Positions 33,294 through 41,816 of a stretch of 64,000 nucleotides of DNA are shown here, in pieces (the stretch's first letter is position 1; the number at the start of each line of letters is the position of its first letter). Source of the stretch: Geoglobus ahangari (lineage in GTDB: Archaea; Halobacteriota; Archaeoglobi; Archaeoglobales; Archaeoglobaceae); contig NZ_CP011267.1 in assembly GCF_001006045.1 (NCBI RefSeq), positions 1,674,001 through 1,738,000 on the forward strand. Reading direction: 5' to 3'. The position numbers and the translations under genes were made by a program. The notes beneath the pieces were generated by a model, which was not told where the DNA came from, ran no database searches, and saw nothing but the letters and a program-made list of their open reading frames with translations.

Positions 33294-34936
33294 CACAGCC
33301 TGAAAGGCAACCCCTCTATTCCCTTCTTGTAGAAGTTCCAGATTATCCTAACAACCTCGTAGTAATCGAATATCTTCTCCTCAACCATCCTGCTCAGTAT
33401 CCTCGCCCTCAGCTCGAGCTCGTTGTAGATCTCCCTTGGATCCTCATAGCCGGCAGTCTGGGCGATCTTGTTCTCCAGAATGTAGCTGTTGTAAAGCCCC
33501 CTGAAGATATGCTCGTCATTCACGCTGTCCCATTCAAAGACCGACCTCGTCACAACCCCTCCGATCTCCTCATAGTACCCCTCAATCTCCTCAACGACGA
33601 GGCACCTTCTCAGGAACTGCCCCTTCCTGTACACTGCCTGCTGGATGAGTGCGACGTTGAGGTTGTCGATGAAGGTTATCGGCACGTTGATCGGGTCTCC
33701 CGTCAGCCTCTGTATGAGCTTCTTGACACTCCCAGCGTGGAATGTTGCGAGGACAGGGTGACCGGTCTGCATGGCCTGAAACGCGATGGAACCCTCCTTT
33801 CCTCTGATCTCTCCGACTATGATGTAGTTGGGCCTGCTTCTCAGCGCAGCCCTCAGCAGGTCGAACAGATCCACCTTTCCTGCCTCGCCCCTCTCCCTCG
33901 TGTTGAGCTGCTGCCAGACCGCGTGGGGTACCTGAACCTCCGGAGTGTCCTCGGCAGTGTAAATCTTCGAGTCGGGCTTGATGAAGGGGATCATGGCGTT
34001 GAGTGTGGTTGTTTTTCCGCTCGCAGTCTCACCGCTGACCCATATGCTCATCCCGTACTCCAGGCAGAGCCAGAGGTAGGCTGCAACCTCGGCGCTCAGG
34101 GTTCCCCAGTTGATGAGCTGGGTGATGCTTATCGGCACTGCTGTGAACTTCCTGATTGTGAATGACGGACCCTTGAGGCTGACGTCTGTGGAGTAGATTA
34201 TGTTGATTCTGCTCCCGTCTGGCAGGGAGCCATCGACAATCGGCTCCTTCTCGCTGACCGGCCTGCCCATCCTCTCTCCGAGGTTCTTCAGGAACTCCGC
34301 CATCTTCAGATCGTCGCCGAAGTCTATGTTCGTTGGCATCATGTCGAAGATCTTGTGGACGATGTGGGTGTTTTTCGGGCCAATTACGTGAATGTCCTCG
34401 ATGTACGGATCCCTGATTAGTGGCTCCAAAGGCCCGGTTCCAACGACCTCCCTCTTTATCAGGTAGCGAAAGTTGTAGGCCTCCTCCCTCGTGAGAGGGA
34501 TTTTTGAGAAAGACAGCGAGAAGCGGCTCCTCTTCTTGTAGTCCTTCCGCACGCTGGTAACCTCCACCACCTGATCGAAGAGCTTGTCTATCAGCCTCTC
34601 CATCTCCTCGTCGCTCTCAGGTGGTGGCTCATATGGCGCGAGCTCGAGCATCGCGTCGAGAACCGCATTGAACTTGTCTTCCTCTTCCCTCCTCAGCCTC
34701 GGCTCTATTGCTATGTAGTGCTTCTTCCCCTCTCTGTCGGTGTAGATGTGAATGAAAACGGGATCGCCTACAGGGTAGATTATGTTCGGCCTCGGGAGGG
34801 ACTTCATCTCCCTCGAGAGCTGGACGACGAAGTTGGGAATCGTGCCCTCCCTCTTTCTGAAACTGTCCAGATACCTCTTCAGGTGAGGGTTCCTCTTCAG
34901 GGCAACGTCCAGCCTGTCGCTGACTATTGCCTTCAT
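33293..34936 (-). CDS. flaI: Archaellum motor/assembly ATPase FlaI/ArlI
   Basis: This 547-residue type II/IV secretion-type ATPase has Walker A SGETASGKTTTLNAM, the Asp box AEDTPEVQVPH, Walker B PNYIIVGEIRGKEG and the His box MQTGHPVLATFHAG. It powers archaellin assembly and rotation. It begins 1 nt after flaH ends and overlaps flaJ. Confidence 0.94.
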   Translation of the reverse strand: MKAIVSDRLDVALKRNPHLKRYLDSFRKREGTIPNFVVQLSREMKSLPRPNIIYPVGDPVFIHIYTDREGKKHYIAIEPRLRREEEDKFNAVLDAMLELAPYEPPPESDEEMERLIDKLFDQVVEVTSVRKDYKKRSRFSLSFSKIPLTREEAYNFRYLIKREVVGTGPLEPLIRDPYIEDIHVIGPKNTHIVHKIFDMMPTNIDFGDDLKMAEFLKNLGERMGRPVSEKEPIVDGSLPDGSRINIIYSTDVSLKGPSFTIRKFTAVPISITQLINWGTLSAEVAAYLWLCLEYGMSIWVSGETASGKTTTLNAMIPFIKPDSKIYTAEDTPEVQVPHAVWQQLNTRERGEAGKVDLFDLLRAALRSRPNYIIVGEIRGKEGSIAFQAMQTGHPVLATFHAGSVKKLIQRLTGDPINVPITFIDNLNVALIQQAVYRKGQFLRRCLVVEEIEGYYEEIGGVVTRSVFEWDSVNDEHIFRGLYNSYILENKIAQTAGYEDPREIYNELELRARILSRMVEEKIFDYYEVVRIIWNFYKKGIEGLPFRL

Positions 34937-34937
34937 A

Positions 34938-35633
34938 TCACGCCACCGCTGCTATCTCGACCACAAGCCCTATCTTCGGCTCCACCCTGAAGGCTATCTG
35001 CTTCTGGTACTGCCCCGGAGCGAGGTTGTACTTCTTGATGGTCATCATGTTCTTCACGTCCGAGCCAAACTTCTTCAGGGAGCACTCGGCAAGGAATGTT
35101 GAAGCGGTTTCGAGCTCCAACATGGCGCTTTCGTCGATCTCCCCAGGAACTGCGGTGGCTATAACCGACCTTCCGGTGGCGGAAATCCTCTTGAGAAATG
35201 CGACAAGATCTATGGCCGATTCGGGGTTGATGTCGAATTTTACAAGGGATGAGAGTGAATCGATGATTATTACCTCCGCATCAAAAACGTGTTTTGCGGA
35301 GATCAGCCTGTTAACGTAATCCTGCCTCTTTCTGGGCAGGCTTATCAGCGGATAAACGGGAAAAAACTTCAGCTTTCCAGCTATAATTTCCTTCTCCACA
35401 GAATAACCAACACTGGACATCTGCTTCACAAAATCGACGGTCGTGAACTGGGTGGAGAGGTACGTTACGGTAACATCGTTCTTGAGCAGGCCGTAGACCA
35501 TCCTCTGACACACTATGCTCTTTCCGCTCCCGCTCTCTCCGATTATGACTCCAAGGGTTCCCTTCGGGATCCCCCCTCCGATTTTCTTGTGGAACTCATC
35601 GTTCTGGATCTGGACTGAGTAGAAGGATACCAC
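34938..35633 (-). CDS. flaH: Archaellum KaiC-like ATPase FlaH/ArlH
   Basis: The 231-residue RecA/KaiC-fold protein has an intact Walker A (GESGSGKS, about residue 32), Walker B AEVIIIDSLSSLV and the family start VQIQNDEFHKKIGGGIP. FlaH binds ATP and regulates FlaI in the motor complex. The start is GTG 35633, 6 nt after flaG. It lies between flaG and flaI, its canonical place. Confidence 0.92.
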   Translation of the reverse strand: MVSFYSVQIQNDEFHKKIGGGIPKGTLGVIIGESGSGKSIVCQRMVYGLLKNDVTVTYLSTQFTTVDFVKQMSSVGYSVEKEIIAGKLKFFPVYPLISLPRKRQDYVNRLISAKHVFDAEVIIIDSLSSLVKFDINPESAIDLVAFLKRISATGRSVIATAVPGEIDESAMLELETASTFLAECSLKKFGSDVKNMMTIKKYNLAPGQYQKQIAFRVEPKIGLVVEIAAVA

Positions 35634-35639
35634 TGCCGA

Positions 35640-36077
35640 TCACCCCTGGAACTCGAACGTCTTCTTCACACCAACATCCGATATCACACTGAGCCTCACA
35701 TCTCCGCTGAGCTGGGGGGTGTAGACGTACAGCGTCGCGGTCTCTCCGGGCTTTATCGAGACCTTGTCCGAGGTGAAGTCCACAACTGTTCCGTTCAGCA
35801 TGACTGTGAGGGTCTTGTTGGTTGTGTAAAGCTCCTCAGTCCCCGTGTTTTTCAGGTAGATTATGTACGCTCCAAGCGTTGAGTTGTACACAACATTAAC
35901 AGGGTCGTTTATTATCTCGAAGTCGGTGCCCACGAGCTTCTTGAGGTTCTCCCCCTGCTCGTTCGCCTCTATTGCGATCTTCTGGACTGTGATGAACATC
36001 ACCGCTGATGCTGATGAGGCGATGATCACCGCTGTTATGAAGATGATCAGGTGTGTGGCAACCTCACCGAATCCCAT
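35640..36077 (-). CDS. flaG: Archaellum stator protein FlaG/ArlG
   Basis: This 145-residue protein starts MGFGEVATHLIIFITAVIIASS, an N-terminal membrane helix with an archaellin-like start but no prepilin cleavage motif. A beta-sandwich domain outside the membrane follows (YIIYLKNTGTEELYTTNKTLTV). FlaG forms filaments with FlaF that anchor the motor to the S-layer. It overlaps neither neighbour but spacing is only 1 nt to flaF, so translation is coupled. Confidence 0.88.
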   Translation of the reverse strand: MGFGEVATHLIIFITAVIIASSASAVMFITVQKIAIEANEQGENLKKLVGTDFEIINDPVNVVYNSTLGAYIIYLKNTGTEELYTTNKTLTVMLNGTVVDFTSDKVSIKPGETATLYVYTPQLSGDVRLSVISDVGVKKTFEFQG

Positions 36078-36078
36078 C

Positions 36079-36516
36079 TCAGGTCACCACGTAGGTTGTA
36101 TACAGCGCGTATCCATTGTCCGCCACAACCTTCAGCCTGTGAGATGTCCCATTTCCACCGGGAAGGAAGTAAGCGTTTATCTCGACCGCAGTCTCGGGGT
36201 ACAGCTTGCTCCTGTTGTAGTCAAAGCCGTACTTTATCCCGTCAACTATCAGGTCGAAGTTCTCGAGGTTCAGGGTTGTTGTGCCCGTGTTCTTCAGAAC
36301 CACGGTGAGGTTGTGGCTCGTCGCTGTCGCATTTGTCGCACTCACGCTCAGAAACTCCATGCGGGTGTTGGAGGATGCTTCGATCCTGTCCTTCTTCTCC
36401 CTGAGCTCGCTCACGTAGGTTTTCGCCGTGTCGCTCGCTATGCTGTACACGAGGCCGAACACCGCCAGACTGAACACAAAAATTATTGTGAATGCAGCGG
36501 TGGTGCTAAAGCCCAT
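36079..36516 (-). CDS. flaF: Archaellum stator protein FlaF/ArlF
   Basis: This 145-residue protein opens MGFSTTAAFTIIFVFSLAVF, the usual FlaF N-terminus, a short helix embedded in the membrane. It continues into an extracytoplasmic beta-sandwich (LTVVLKNTGTTTLNLENFDLIVDG) that binds the S-layer in Sulfolobus. Several NxT/S sequons (NAT, NLT, NGT) could be glycosylated. It overlaps flaD by 11 nt. Confidence 0.88.
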   Translation of the reverse strand: MGFSTTAAFTIIFVFSLAVFGLVYSIASDTAKTYVSELREKKDRIEASSNTRMEFLSVSATNATATSHNLTVVLKNTGTTTLNLENFDLIVDGIKYGFDYNRSKLYPETAVEINAYFLPGGNGTSHRLKVVADNGYALYTTYVVT

Positions 36517-37477
36517 TTATCTCACTTACCCCCTTCTTTATCCTGTATATCTGCCTCTCGACCTCGTGCAGTATCTCCTTGTTCATCCTGCCCGTCTTCA
36601 GCGCCTCTATGAAGAGCAGGGACATTATGTGATCCTGAACGTTCATGTACCCCACAGGCCTCCAGTCCGAACTCTCGTGGTAGAGCCTTATGCCCTTCGC
36701 ATACCTCAGAATGTCGAACATCATGCTCTCGGAAATCCACCCTATGTCCACGTAGTAGTCCAGCACATCCTCAAGCCCGCTGTAGCCGACCCTCTCAATC
36801 ATGTACTCGATCCACTTCAGCAGAAACATCATCGACCTCGTGTTGGACGGAATTCTGTCGAGATAAACCTGATCTGCCTGAGCCCGCTCCCTCGACAGCG
36901 AGAGAGCCTGAGCCGGTGGTCTTATGTCAGGCACTCCAAACCCGAAACCCCTACCTCTCTCTTCCTGCTCCACACTTTCGCCTCCACCAGATCTTACAAG
37001 GTCTTCAAACCCCCTCTCCTCAGCCTCAACCTTGGCAACATCAGCGCTCTGAACCTCTCCGCCAACCTCCTCGACCTCAGGCGCTGGTGACACGTCCGGA
37101 ACCTGAGCTTCCTGGTGTGACGGCACAGGCCCAGATTTGGACAACTTTTCCAGAAGCTTCTCCAGCCGGTCTATCTTGCTGTACAGGTCTGCCACATCAA
37201 TGTCGATCCTGTCGCGTAGCTTCTTTTCGACGTTCTGCACGATCTTCTCGACCTGCTCCTCCGTGACCCTCCTGCCCTTCAGAAGCTCGTAGAGATCCCT
37301 GATAACGACTGCGGGTATCCTCCCCTTGTAGCTTTCGAGCTTGTTCTTGAGCTCTGACTCGCTGAGGTACTTGCTCTTTTCCTCCTTCCTCTGCTCCTGC
37401 TGGTCGCTCTCCTCTTCGCCTCCACCTCCACCCTGGATCTCGTCAAGATAGATGACCTTCCTGATGTCATCACTCAA
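36506..37477 (-). CDS. flaD: Archaellum cytosolic protein FlaD/E (ArlD)
   Basis: This 323-residue protein has an acidic, low-complexity N-terminus (GGGGGEEESDQQEQ), a coiled coil near residues 110-135, a Pro/Val-rich linker and a C-terminal FlaD/E domain. That domain shows MFLLKWIEYMIERVGYSGLE, then ALDYYVDIGWIS-type text and a final YMNVQDHIMSLLFIEALKTG. In Euryarchaeota FlaC/D/E link the motor to the chemotaxis adaptor CheF. It overlaps both neighbours. Confidence 0.9.
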   Translation of the reverse strand: MSDDIRKVIYLDEIQGGGGGEEESDQQEQRKEEKSKYLSESELKNKLESYKGRIPAVVIRDLYELLKGRRVTEEQVEKIVQNVEKKLRDRIDIDVADLYSKIDRLEKLLEKLSKSGPVPSHQEAQVPDVSPAPEVEEVGGEVQSADVAKVEAEERGFEDLVRSGGGESVEQEERGRGFGFGVPDIRPPAQALSLSRERAQADQVYLDRIPSNTRSMMFLLKWIEYMIERVGYSGLEDVLDYYVDIGWISESMMFDILRYAKGIRLYHESSDWRPVGYMNVQDHIMSLLFIEALKTGRMNKEILHEVERQIYRIKKGVSEINGL

Positions 37478-37970
37478 AGCTGATCACCCCCTCATACAGG
37501 ACCTCATTCACAACCTCCTTCAGGTTCACAGCGCTCCTGTAGATCATCCTGATGTCCATCTGGAGGTCGAGGATCAGCTCCTCGAACTCCTCGATCTTTT
37601 TCTCGAGCTCATCTATCCTCTCAAAGCTGAGCTTTGTCGCTTTTGAGCTTCCAACGAACGGATTGATCTGGGCTGAGACGACCTCGTACAGAGCCATCAT
37701 ATCCTTCATTGACTCCTCGATCTTCTTCATCTCATCTCTCAGCCCATCTATCTCCTTCTTCAGGTTGCTCATCGAGATGTCCATTCTCGGCAGTCTGTTC
37801 TCGATGTCGCTCAGCCTCTCGTTGATCTTCATTATCATGTCGTCGTCCTGCGATTCCTGAGCCTGAGGTTCGCTAACCTCTTCTTCAACAACCTCTTCCT
37901 CTTCCACCTGCTCTTCGACCACCTCCTCCTCTTTCTCCTTTTTTAGCTTTTTTAATAAATTAAACCCCAT
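37470..37970 (-). CDS. flaC: Archaellum cytosolic protein FlaC (ArlC)
   Basis: I use ATG 37970 (MGFNLLKKLKKEKEEE), preceded by GAGGTGAT with 5-nt spacing. The 166-residue product has a very acidic N-terminal stretch of Glu/Val repeats, a coiled coil, and the FlaC signature MALYEVVSAQINPFVG. It takes part in the cytoplasmic platform that receives chemotactic signals. The start lies 40 nt after flaB, and it overlaps flaD by 8 nt. Confidence 0.88.
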   Translation of the reverse strand: MGFNLLKKLKKEKEEEVVEEQVEEEEVVEEEVSEPQAQESQDDDMIMKINERLSDIENRLPRMDISMSNLKKEIDGLRDEMKKIEESMKDMMALYEVVSAQINPFVGSSKATKLSFERIDELEKKIEEFEELILDLQMDIRMIYRSAVNLKEVVNEVLYEGVISFE

Positions 37971-38010
37971 AAAAATCACCTCAAAAAATATTGGAGAAAG
38001 GGCGCTGCGA

Positions 38011-38688
38011 TTACTGGAGCTCAACGACCGACTCAGTGTATGCTGCAGGTGTGGTGAACTCGATTATACCCGGAGCACCGAACTCAGGCCTGACCTCTCC
38101 AGAGACGGAGGTTCTCGGAGCCCATCCACCGAAGGCAGAGCTGACGTTGATCGTGAGTATCACCTTGTCTCCCGCGTTGATCACCGGGTAGCTACCAGAG
38201 GTGATCGAGCCGTCCTCGTCCTGCAGCACGATTATACCGAAGTCTGTGGATGCGGAAAGGTTGGCCCATGCAGCCTGAGTCGTGTCAAACGTGTCTGAGA
38301 TTCCAGAGGTTCCATCTGTGAACGCCGCGGTGTTCTGCTTGAACGTAACGGTCTTGCTACCGTCGTAGAGTGTAATCTTGGTGGCGTTGAGGTCTATCTC
38401 CTGCCCACCAGTGTTGACCTCCACATATATCGCGAGAAGGTCGACAGTACCGCTAGCGCTTCTCGGACTGTCCACATGTCCGAGCACCTTCACAACCTTA
38501 ATACCGCTCGCAACCTCTTGGGTCGTCTGCCTTCCGGTGGCCATGGCCTTCTGCTGCAGGAAGCCGACTGTCTGTATCAGCACTGCAGCGCTCACTGCCG
38601 CCACCAGCACGATGGCGATGAAGACTATCAGTATTTCAATTCCTATCGCACCCTTCTCGTCCTTTTTAAACCCCTTCTTCCGTACCAC
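38011..38688 (-). CDS. flaB: Archaellin FlaB/ArlB (single copy)
   Basis: I choose GTG 38688 (VVRKKGFKKDEKG), preceded by AGGAGGTG (38697-38704). The 225-residue preprotein has a charged class III signal cut after KDEKG, leaving AIGIEILIVFIAIVLVAAV as the filament-core helix. The outer domain is Thr/Ser/Asp-rich with sequons NAT, NLS and NVS that may carry N-glycans. It is the only archaellin here, where related species often have two or more. A TATA-like TGGTTTTATTTG lies at about 38730-38741. As first gene it sets the operon's promoter. Confidence 0.93.
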   Translation of the reverse strand: MVRKKGFKKDEKGAIGIEILIVFIAIVLVAAVSAAVLIQTVGFLQQKAMATGRQTTQEVASGIKVVKVLGHVDSPRSASGTVDLLAIYVEVNTGGQEIDLNATKITLYDGSKTVTFKQNTAAFTDGTSGISDTFDTTQAAWANLSASTDFGIIVLQDEDGSITSGSYPVINAGDKVILTINVSSAFGGWAPRTSVSGEVRPEFGAPGIIEFTTPAAYTESVVELQ

Positions 38689-38715
38689 CGCACAACACCT
38701 CCTTTGGCACTCCAT

Positions 38716-39098
38716 TGTTTATCGGGAACAAATAAAACCATTTTTTGCAAGTCGGTTGGTATTTGATATAACACGTACAAATCTACCTACATATGCACCT
38801 GCATAGGCTGGGAATGGAGTTCGAAAAACGAGAAAAAGAGGATCCAACGCAGAGAAAGACGGCAGAAACAAACCATAAGAGCTGTTCAATTCGCTAACAA
38901 ATTTTTAGTGGGGGGTGCCAACAAAACTATCGGTGGCGGCGGGATCGATGCAAAACGCACTAAATGAGGCACCCCCGTGTTTTTATATGGCGTTCGATGT
39001 AAATAAATGTTTTGGTGTCAGATTGTTCGAAAATCCTTACACAAAATCAGGATTAACAGCGAATAAAATTTATAATAGCATAAACCCACTGATTAAAC
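38716..39098. other. Intergenic region between archaellin and divergent gene
   Basis: This 383-nt gap, the longest in the window, holds the archaellin promoter on its left side and, on its right, the TATA-like AATTTATAATAG (39067-39078) for the gene at 39099. A 66-nt hairpin lies in the middle. A TACATA hexamer at about 38790, the site type bound by Methanococcus EarA, occurs once, but in the orientation opposite to the operon. I see no convincing protein gene. Confidence 0.5.
38911..38976. repeat. 66-nt hairpin with perfect 9-bp terminal stem
   Basis: GGGGGTGCC (38911-38919) pairs perfectly with GGCACCCCC (38968-38976). Inside, GTGGCG and CGCAC can form a smaller stem with one bulge. The size suits a small structured RNA, but I find no ACA box, C/D boxes or strong T-run on either strand. 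It could be an RNA, a terminator-like insulator or a remnant of a miniature element. Confidence 0.45.
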
Positions 39099-39740
39099 AT
39101 GGCCAACCTCGTAGTGTCTCAGATGATCAGGGACATTGAGAAGTACGGCTGCAGAACCGTGATATTCTACGAGAACATATATCCAGCCATCGCATTCTTC
39201 AAAAAGATTATGGAGGGCAGGGAGAACGTTAACCTCCTCCTGTTCTCAAACAACTCGTACAGACAGCTGAAGCTCCTGTCGAAGCTCTCAGACATTGACC
39301 TGTCAGCAGCAAAGACCATCCTCATAAACAGGGACGGACGGGGAGATGCCGACGTAATCTTCAGATACGATCAGGTCGAGGATCTCTACAGCCACGTCAG
39401 CGAGCTCAGCGGGACGCTCGTCGTACTCGGAAGATCACACCTAAAGATCGTGTCGGACGAGTACATAGCCATCCTGTTCGACATACTCGAGAGCCTCAAC
39501 AACGGAACGCAGGTCTACGCCTTCACGAATTACAGAAGCTACACTGAAAGGGAGGTTGCCATGATATCCAGCCTCTTCGACGTGGCTATAGTGCTGAAAA
39601 AGCAGGAGGAGTACTTCGGGTTTGGAGAGGAGATCTACGAGTTCCACATAATCCAGAGCATAATTCCGGAGATAAAGCCGGGAATGGACTACTTCAAGGT
39701 CAGTGAGGAGATGAAGGTCATAGGGAGGCACAACGGATAA
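39099..39740 (+). CDS. Unknown protein, possibly a degenerate RecA/KaiC-like fold
   Basis: The 213-residue soluble protein shows alternating hydrophobic strands and helices (CRTVIFYENI, VNLLLFSNN, GTLVVLGRS, TQVYAFTNY, VAIVLKKQEEY), the order expected of a RecA/KaiC core. It has no Walker A and no clear Walker B, so ATP hydrolysis is unlikely. It may belong with DUF257-like archaeal proteins. A TATA box about 26 nt before ATG 39099 suggests a leaderless mRNA. It is divergent from the archaellum operon, whose FlaH has a related fold; a link is only suggestive. Confidence 0.6.
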   Translation: MANLVVSQMIRDIEKYGCRTVIFYENIYPAIAFFKKIMEGRENVNLLLFSNNSYRQLKLLSKLSDIDLSAAKTILINRDGRGDADVIFRYDQVEDLYSHVSELSGTLVVLGRSHLKIVSDEYIAILFDILESLNNGTQVYAFTNYRSYTEREVAMISSLFDVAIVLKKQEEYFGFGEEIYEFHIIQSIIPEIKPGMDYFKVSEEMKVIGRHNG

Positions 39741-39771
39741 CCTAATAAAGCCACCATGCATCCTACGCCCC

Positions 39772-40584
39772 ATGAAGCTCAGGGTGGCTCACACACCGGA
39801 TGCAGACGATGCCTTCATGTTCTACGCGATGGTGGAGGGTAAAATCAAGTTGGGCTTTGAGGTTGAGCACATAATTGAGGACATAGAGAACCTGAACAGG
39901 CGCGCTTTTCAGGGCGATCTCGAGGTCACCGCTCTCTCCGTTCACGCTTACGCCTACCTCAGCGACAGGTACAGAATTCTGTCCGCAGGGGCGAGCGTTG
40001 GGGATGGATACGGGCCGATAGTCGTTGCGAGGGAAGAGATCGATCTTGAGGGAAAGAGGATCGCGATACCGGGAAGGTACACTTCTGCTGCGCTCTACCT
40101 GAAGCTCGCCCTCGACAGTTTTGAGCTCGTTGAGATGAGGTTCGACAGGATAATGCAGGCGGTTAAGGACGGAGATGTGGACGCGGGTCTGCTGATACAC
40201 GAGGGGCAGCTCACATACAGGGAGCACGGGCTTGAGAAGGTTCTCGACCTCTGGGAGTGGTGGCACGAGAGAACTGGCCTTCCAATGCCTCTCGGCGTGA
40301 ACGTGATCTCGAGGAGCGTGCCGGAGGACGTGCAGGTTGAGTTTCTGAGGGCCATGAGGGAGAGCATAGATTACGCCATCAGAAACCCAGATGAGGCAAC
40401 GAGGTATGCGATGAGGTATGCGAGGGGCATGGACTTCGAAACCACCAAGAGGTTTGCGATGATGTACGTGAACGAGTACACATACAGGATGCCGGAGAGT
40501 GTTGTGGAGGCCATGAACAGGCTCTTCGAGATGGCAGAGGAGAGAGGGATCCTGAAAAAGCCACCCCTCGACATCCTCTTCTGA
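39772..40584 (+). CDS. mqnD: 1,4-dihydroxy-6-naphthoate synthase MqnD (menaquinone synthesis)
   Basis: The 270-residue protein opens MKLRVAHTPDADDAFMFYAM, the MqnD signature, and continues with ALSVHAYAYLSDRY and a periplasmic-binding-protein-like fold ending PPLDILF. MqnD converts cyclic dehypoxanthine futalosine to 1,4-dihydroxy-6-naphthoate in the futalosine pathway. This implies a menaquinone-type electron carrier, in line with the HdrD-like protein and cytochromes. No other mqn gene is in the window. MqnA is the closest alternative, but the DADDAF opening favours MqnD. Confidence 0.9.
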   Translation: MKLRVAHTPDADDAFMFYAMVEGKIKLGFEVEHIIEDIENLNRRAFQGDLEVTALSVHAYAYLSDRYRILSAGASVGDGYGPIVVAREEIDLEGKRIAIPGRYTSAALYLKLALDSFELVEMRFDRIMQAVKDGDVDAGLLIHEGQLTYREHGLEKVLDLWEWWHERTGLPMPLGVNVISRSVPEDVQVEFLRAMRESIDYAIRNPDEATRYAMRYARGMDFETTKRFAMMYVNEYTYRMPESVVEAMNRLFEMAEERGILKKPPLDILF

Positions 40585-40587
40585 TTT

Positions 40588-41286
40588 TTACACGAGCTGT
40601 TTTCCAGAAAACACTGGCCCGTCAGCACACACTCTCAGCCCGTTCTCGATCACGCATGACCCGCAAACACCAATCCCGCACCTCATGTACCGCTCGAGAG
40701 AGAGCTCTGCCCTTTCAACCGCACCTCTCTCTTTCAAAAATCCGAGAAGGGCTCTGACCATCCCTTCAGGTCCGCAGGCGTAAATTTTGTCGTATTCGTT
40801 TAATTCCATGTCCTCCAGCAGATCCAAGACCGTGCCCCTGACACCGGCGCTCCCATCTTCGGTTGCGATCTGCACGTTATCGAACCTCTCAACGAGAGCG
40901 AGCTCGTCCGAGTTTTTCACCCCGTAAACCACCCTGATCTCTGCACCGCACCTCTTAAGAAAGTCGTGCAGAAAGGCAAGCGGGGCTACGCCAATTCCAC
41001 CCGCAATTATGAGCGCCCTTCCAGAAGTTGGGGAGAACGGGTTGCCGAACGGCCCCCTGACACCAACGACCTCTCCACCCTCGAAGCTGACGATCTTTTC
41101 GGTGGTCTCTCCAACTGCCTTTACAGTCACGGACCTCGGAGAGGAGAGGCTCAGCGGAATCTCCTCGTAGCCGAACACGTTCAGCATGATGAACTGACCG
41201 GGGTATGCGAGGATCGGCTTTGAGAAGTACAAGGTCGAGATTCTCTCGCTGTGGCGGACGACTCTCTCAACCCTGAGTGTGAACAT
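40588..41286 (-). CDS. pyrK: Dihydroorotate dehydrogenase electron-transfer subunit PyrK
   Basis: The 232-residue protein is a ferredoxin reductase-type flavoprotein: an FAD-binding barrel, GGIGVAPLAFLHDFL as nucleotide-binding loop, ACGPEGMVRALL, and a C-terminal 2Fe-2S cluster with CGIGVCGSCVIENGLRVC. It passes electrons from the PyrD subunit to NAD+. No pyrD is adjacent. It is transcribed alone and ends 3 nt from the convergent mqnD. Confidence 0.9.
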   Translation of the reverse strand: MFTLRVERVVRHSERISTLYFSKPILAYPGQFIMLNVFGYEEIPLSLSSPRSVTVKAVGETTEKIVSFEGGEVVGVRGPFGNPFSPTSGRALIIAGGIGVAPLAFLHDFLKRCGAEIRVVYGVKNSDELALVERFDNVQIATEDGSAGVRGTVLDLLEDMELNEYDKIYACGPEGMVRALLGFLKERGAVERAELSLERYMRCGIGVCGSCVIENGLRVCADGPVFSGKQLV

Positions 41287-41357
41287 GTTCCAGAGTTTCC
41301 GGCGTTATTTATAAAGCCATCGTAACTGTTATTTTCCACAGAGCCGAGGTTTGTGCA

Positions 41358-41816
41358 ATGCTGAAGGAAACCATAGCGTCTGCGTTCAGGGCGAAGGGCA
41401 AGAAGACGATGGACAGGAAGGAGATAACCTACACCCTATCCTTCGACCTGAAGTACTTCTCCCACGAGACCAGCAAGAAGGTGGTCGAGCTCGCGGAGAA
41501 GAGGGGTCTGCTCAGGGAGAGGAACGGGGAGCTAGAGCCGGCATTCGACATTGGTGAGGTCACGATCCCACCAGACTTCAAGCCCGACGTTAACAGAATC
41601 TTTCATGACGAGACGATTTTCGACAGGATCGTTGACGAGATTTCCGAGACCACGGGGAAGGAGAAGGCCGAGATCATAAGAGAGGTGAACCGAAAGCAGA
41701 TGGAGCTCGGAAACGTGCTGGATGTGGAGGTTGTGGCTCTTCTGTACGGCCTCGAGATGGGTGTGGACCTGAAGGAGTACATTCCAGAGGTCGAGAGGGA
41801 AATTCTGGGAAGATGA
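41358..41816 (+). CDS. DUF2240 family archaeal protein
   Basis: This 152-residue protein fits DUF2240: LKETIASAFRAKGKKTMDRKE, then a winged-helix-like part (YTLSFDLKYFSHETSKKVVELAEKRGLL) and a C-terminal helical part, KAEIIREVNRKQMELGNVLD, with hydrophobic VEVVALLYGLEMGVD. Family function is unknown; the N-terminal half may bind nucleic acid. Its stop overlaps the phosphoesterase start (ATGA), and this pairing suggests a joint role. Confidence 0.78.
   Translation: MLKETIASAFRAKGKKTMDRKEITYTLSFDLKYFSHETSKKVVELAEKRGLLRERNGELEPAFDIGEVTIPPDFKPDVNRIFHDETIFDRIVDEISETTGKEKAEIIREVNRKQMELGNVLDVEVVALLYGLEMGVDLKEYIPEVEREILGR

Noticed and set aside
38788-38796. TACATA as an EarA binding site for the archaellum operon
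   Set aside because: A single hexamer in the wrong orientation is expected by chance in such AT-rich DNA.
38911-38976. H/ACA-type guide RNA
   Set aside because: The length fits, but no ACA box follows the stem on either strand and the inner loops do not make a clear pseudouridylation pocket.
38915-39139. A 74-codon open frame in the archaellin intergenic region
   Set aside because: It runs through the hairpin, the promoter and the start of the next gene, and its sequence shows no protein-like pattern.
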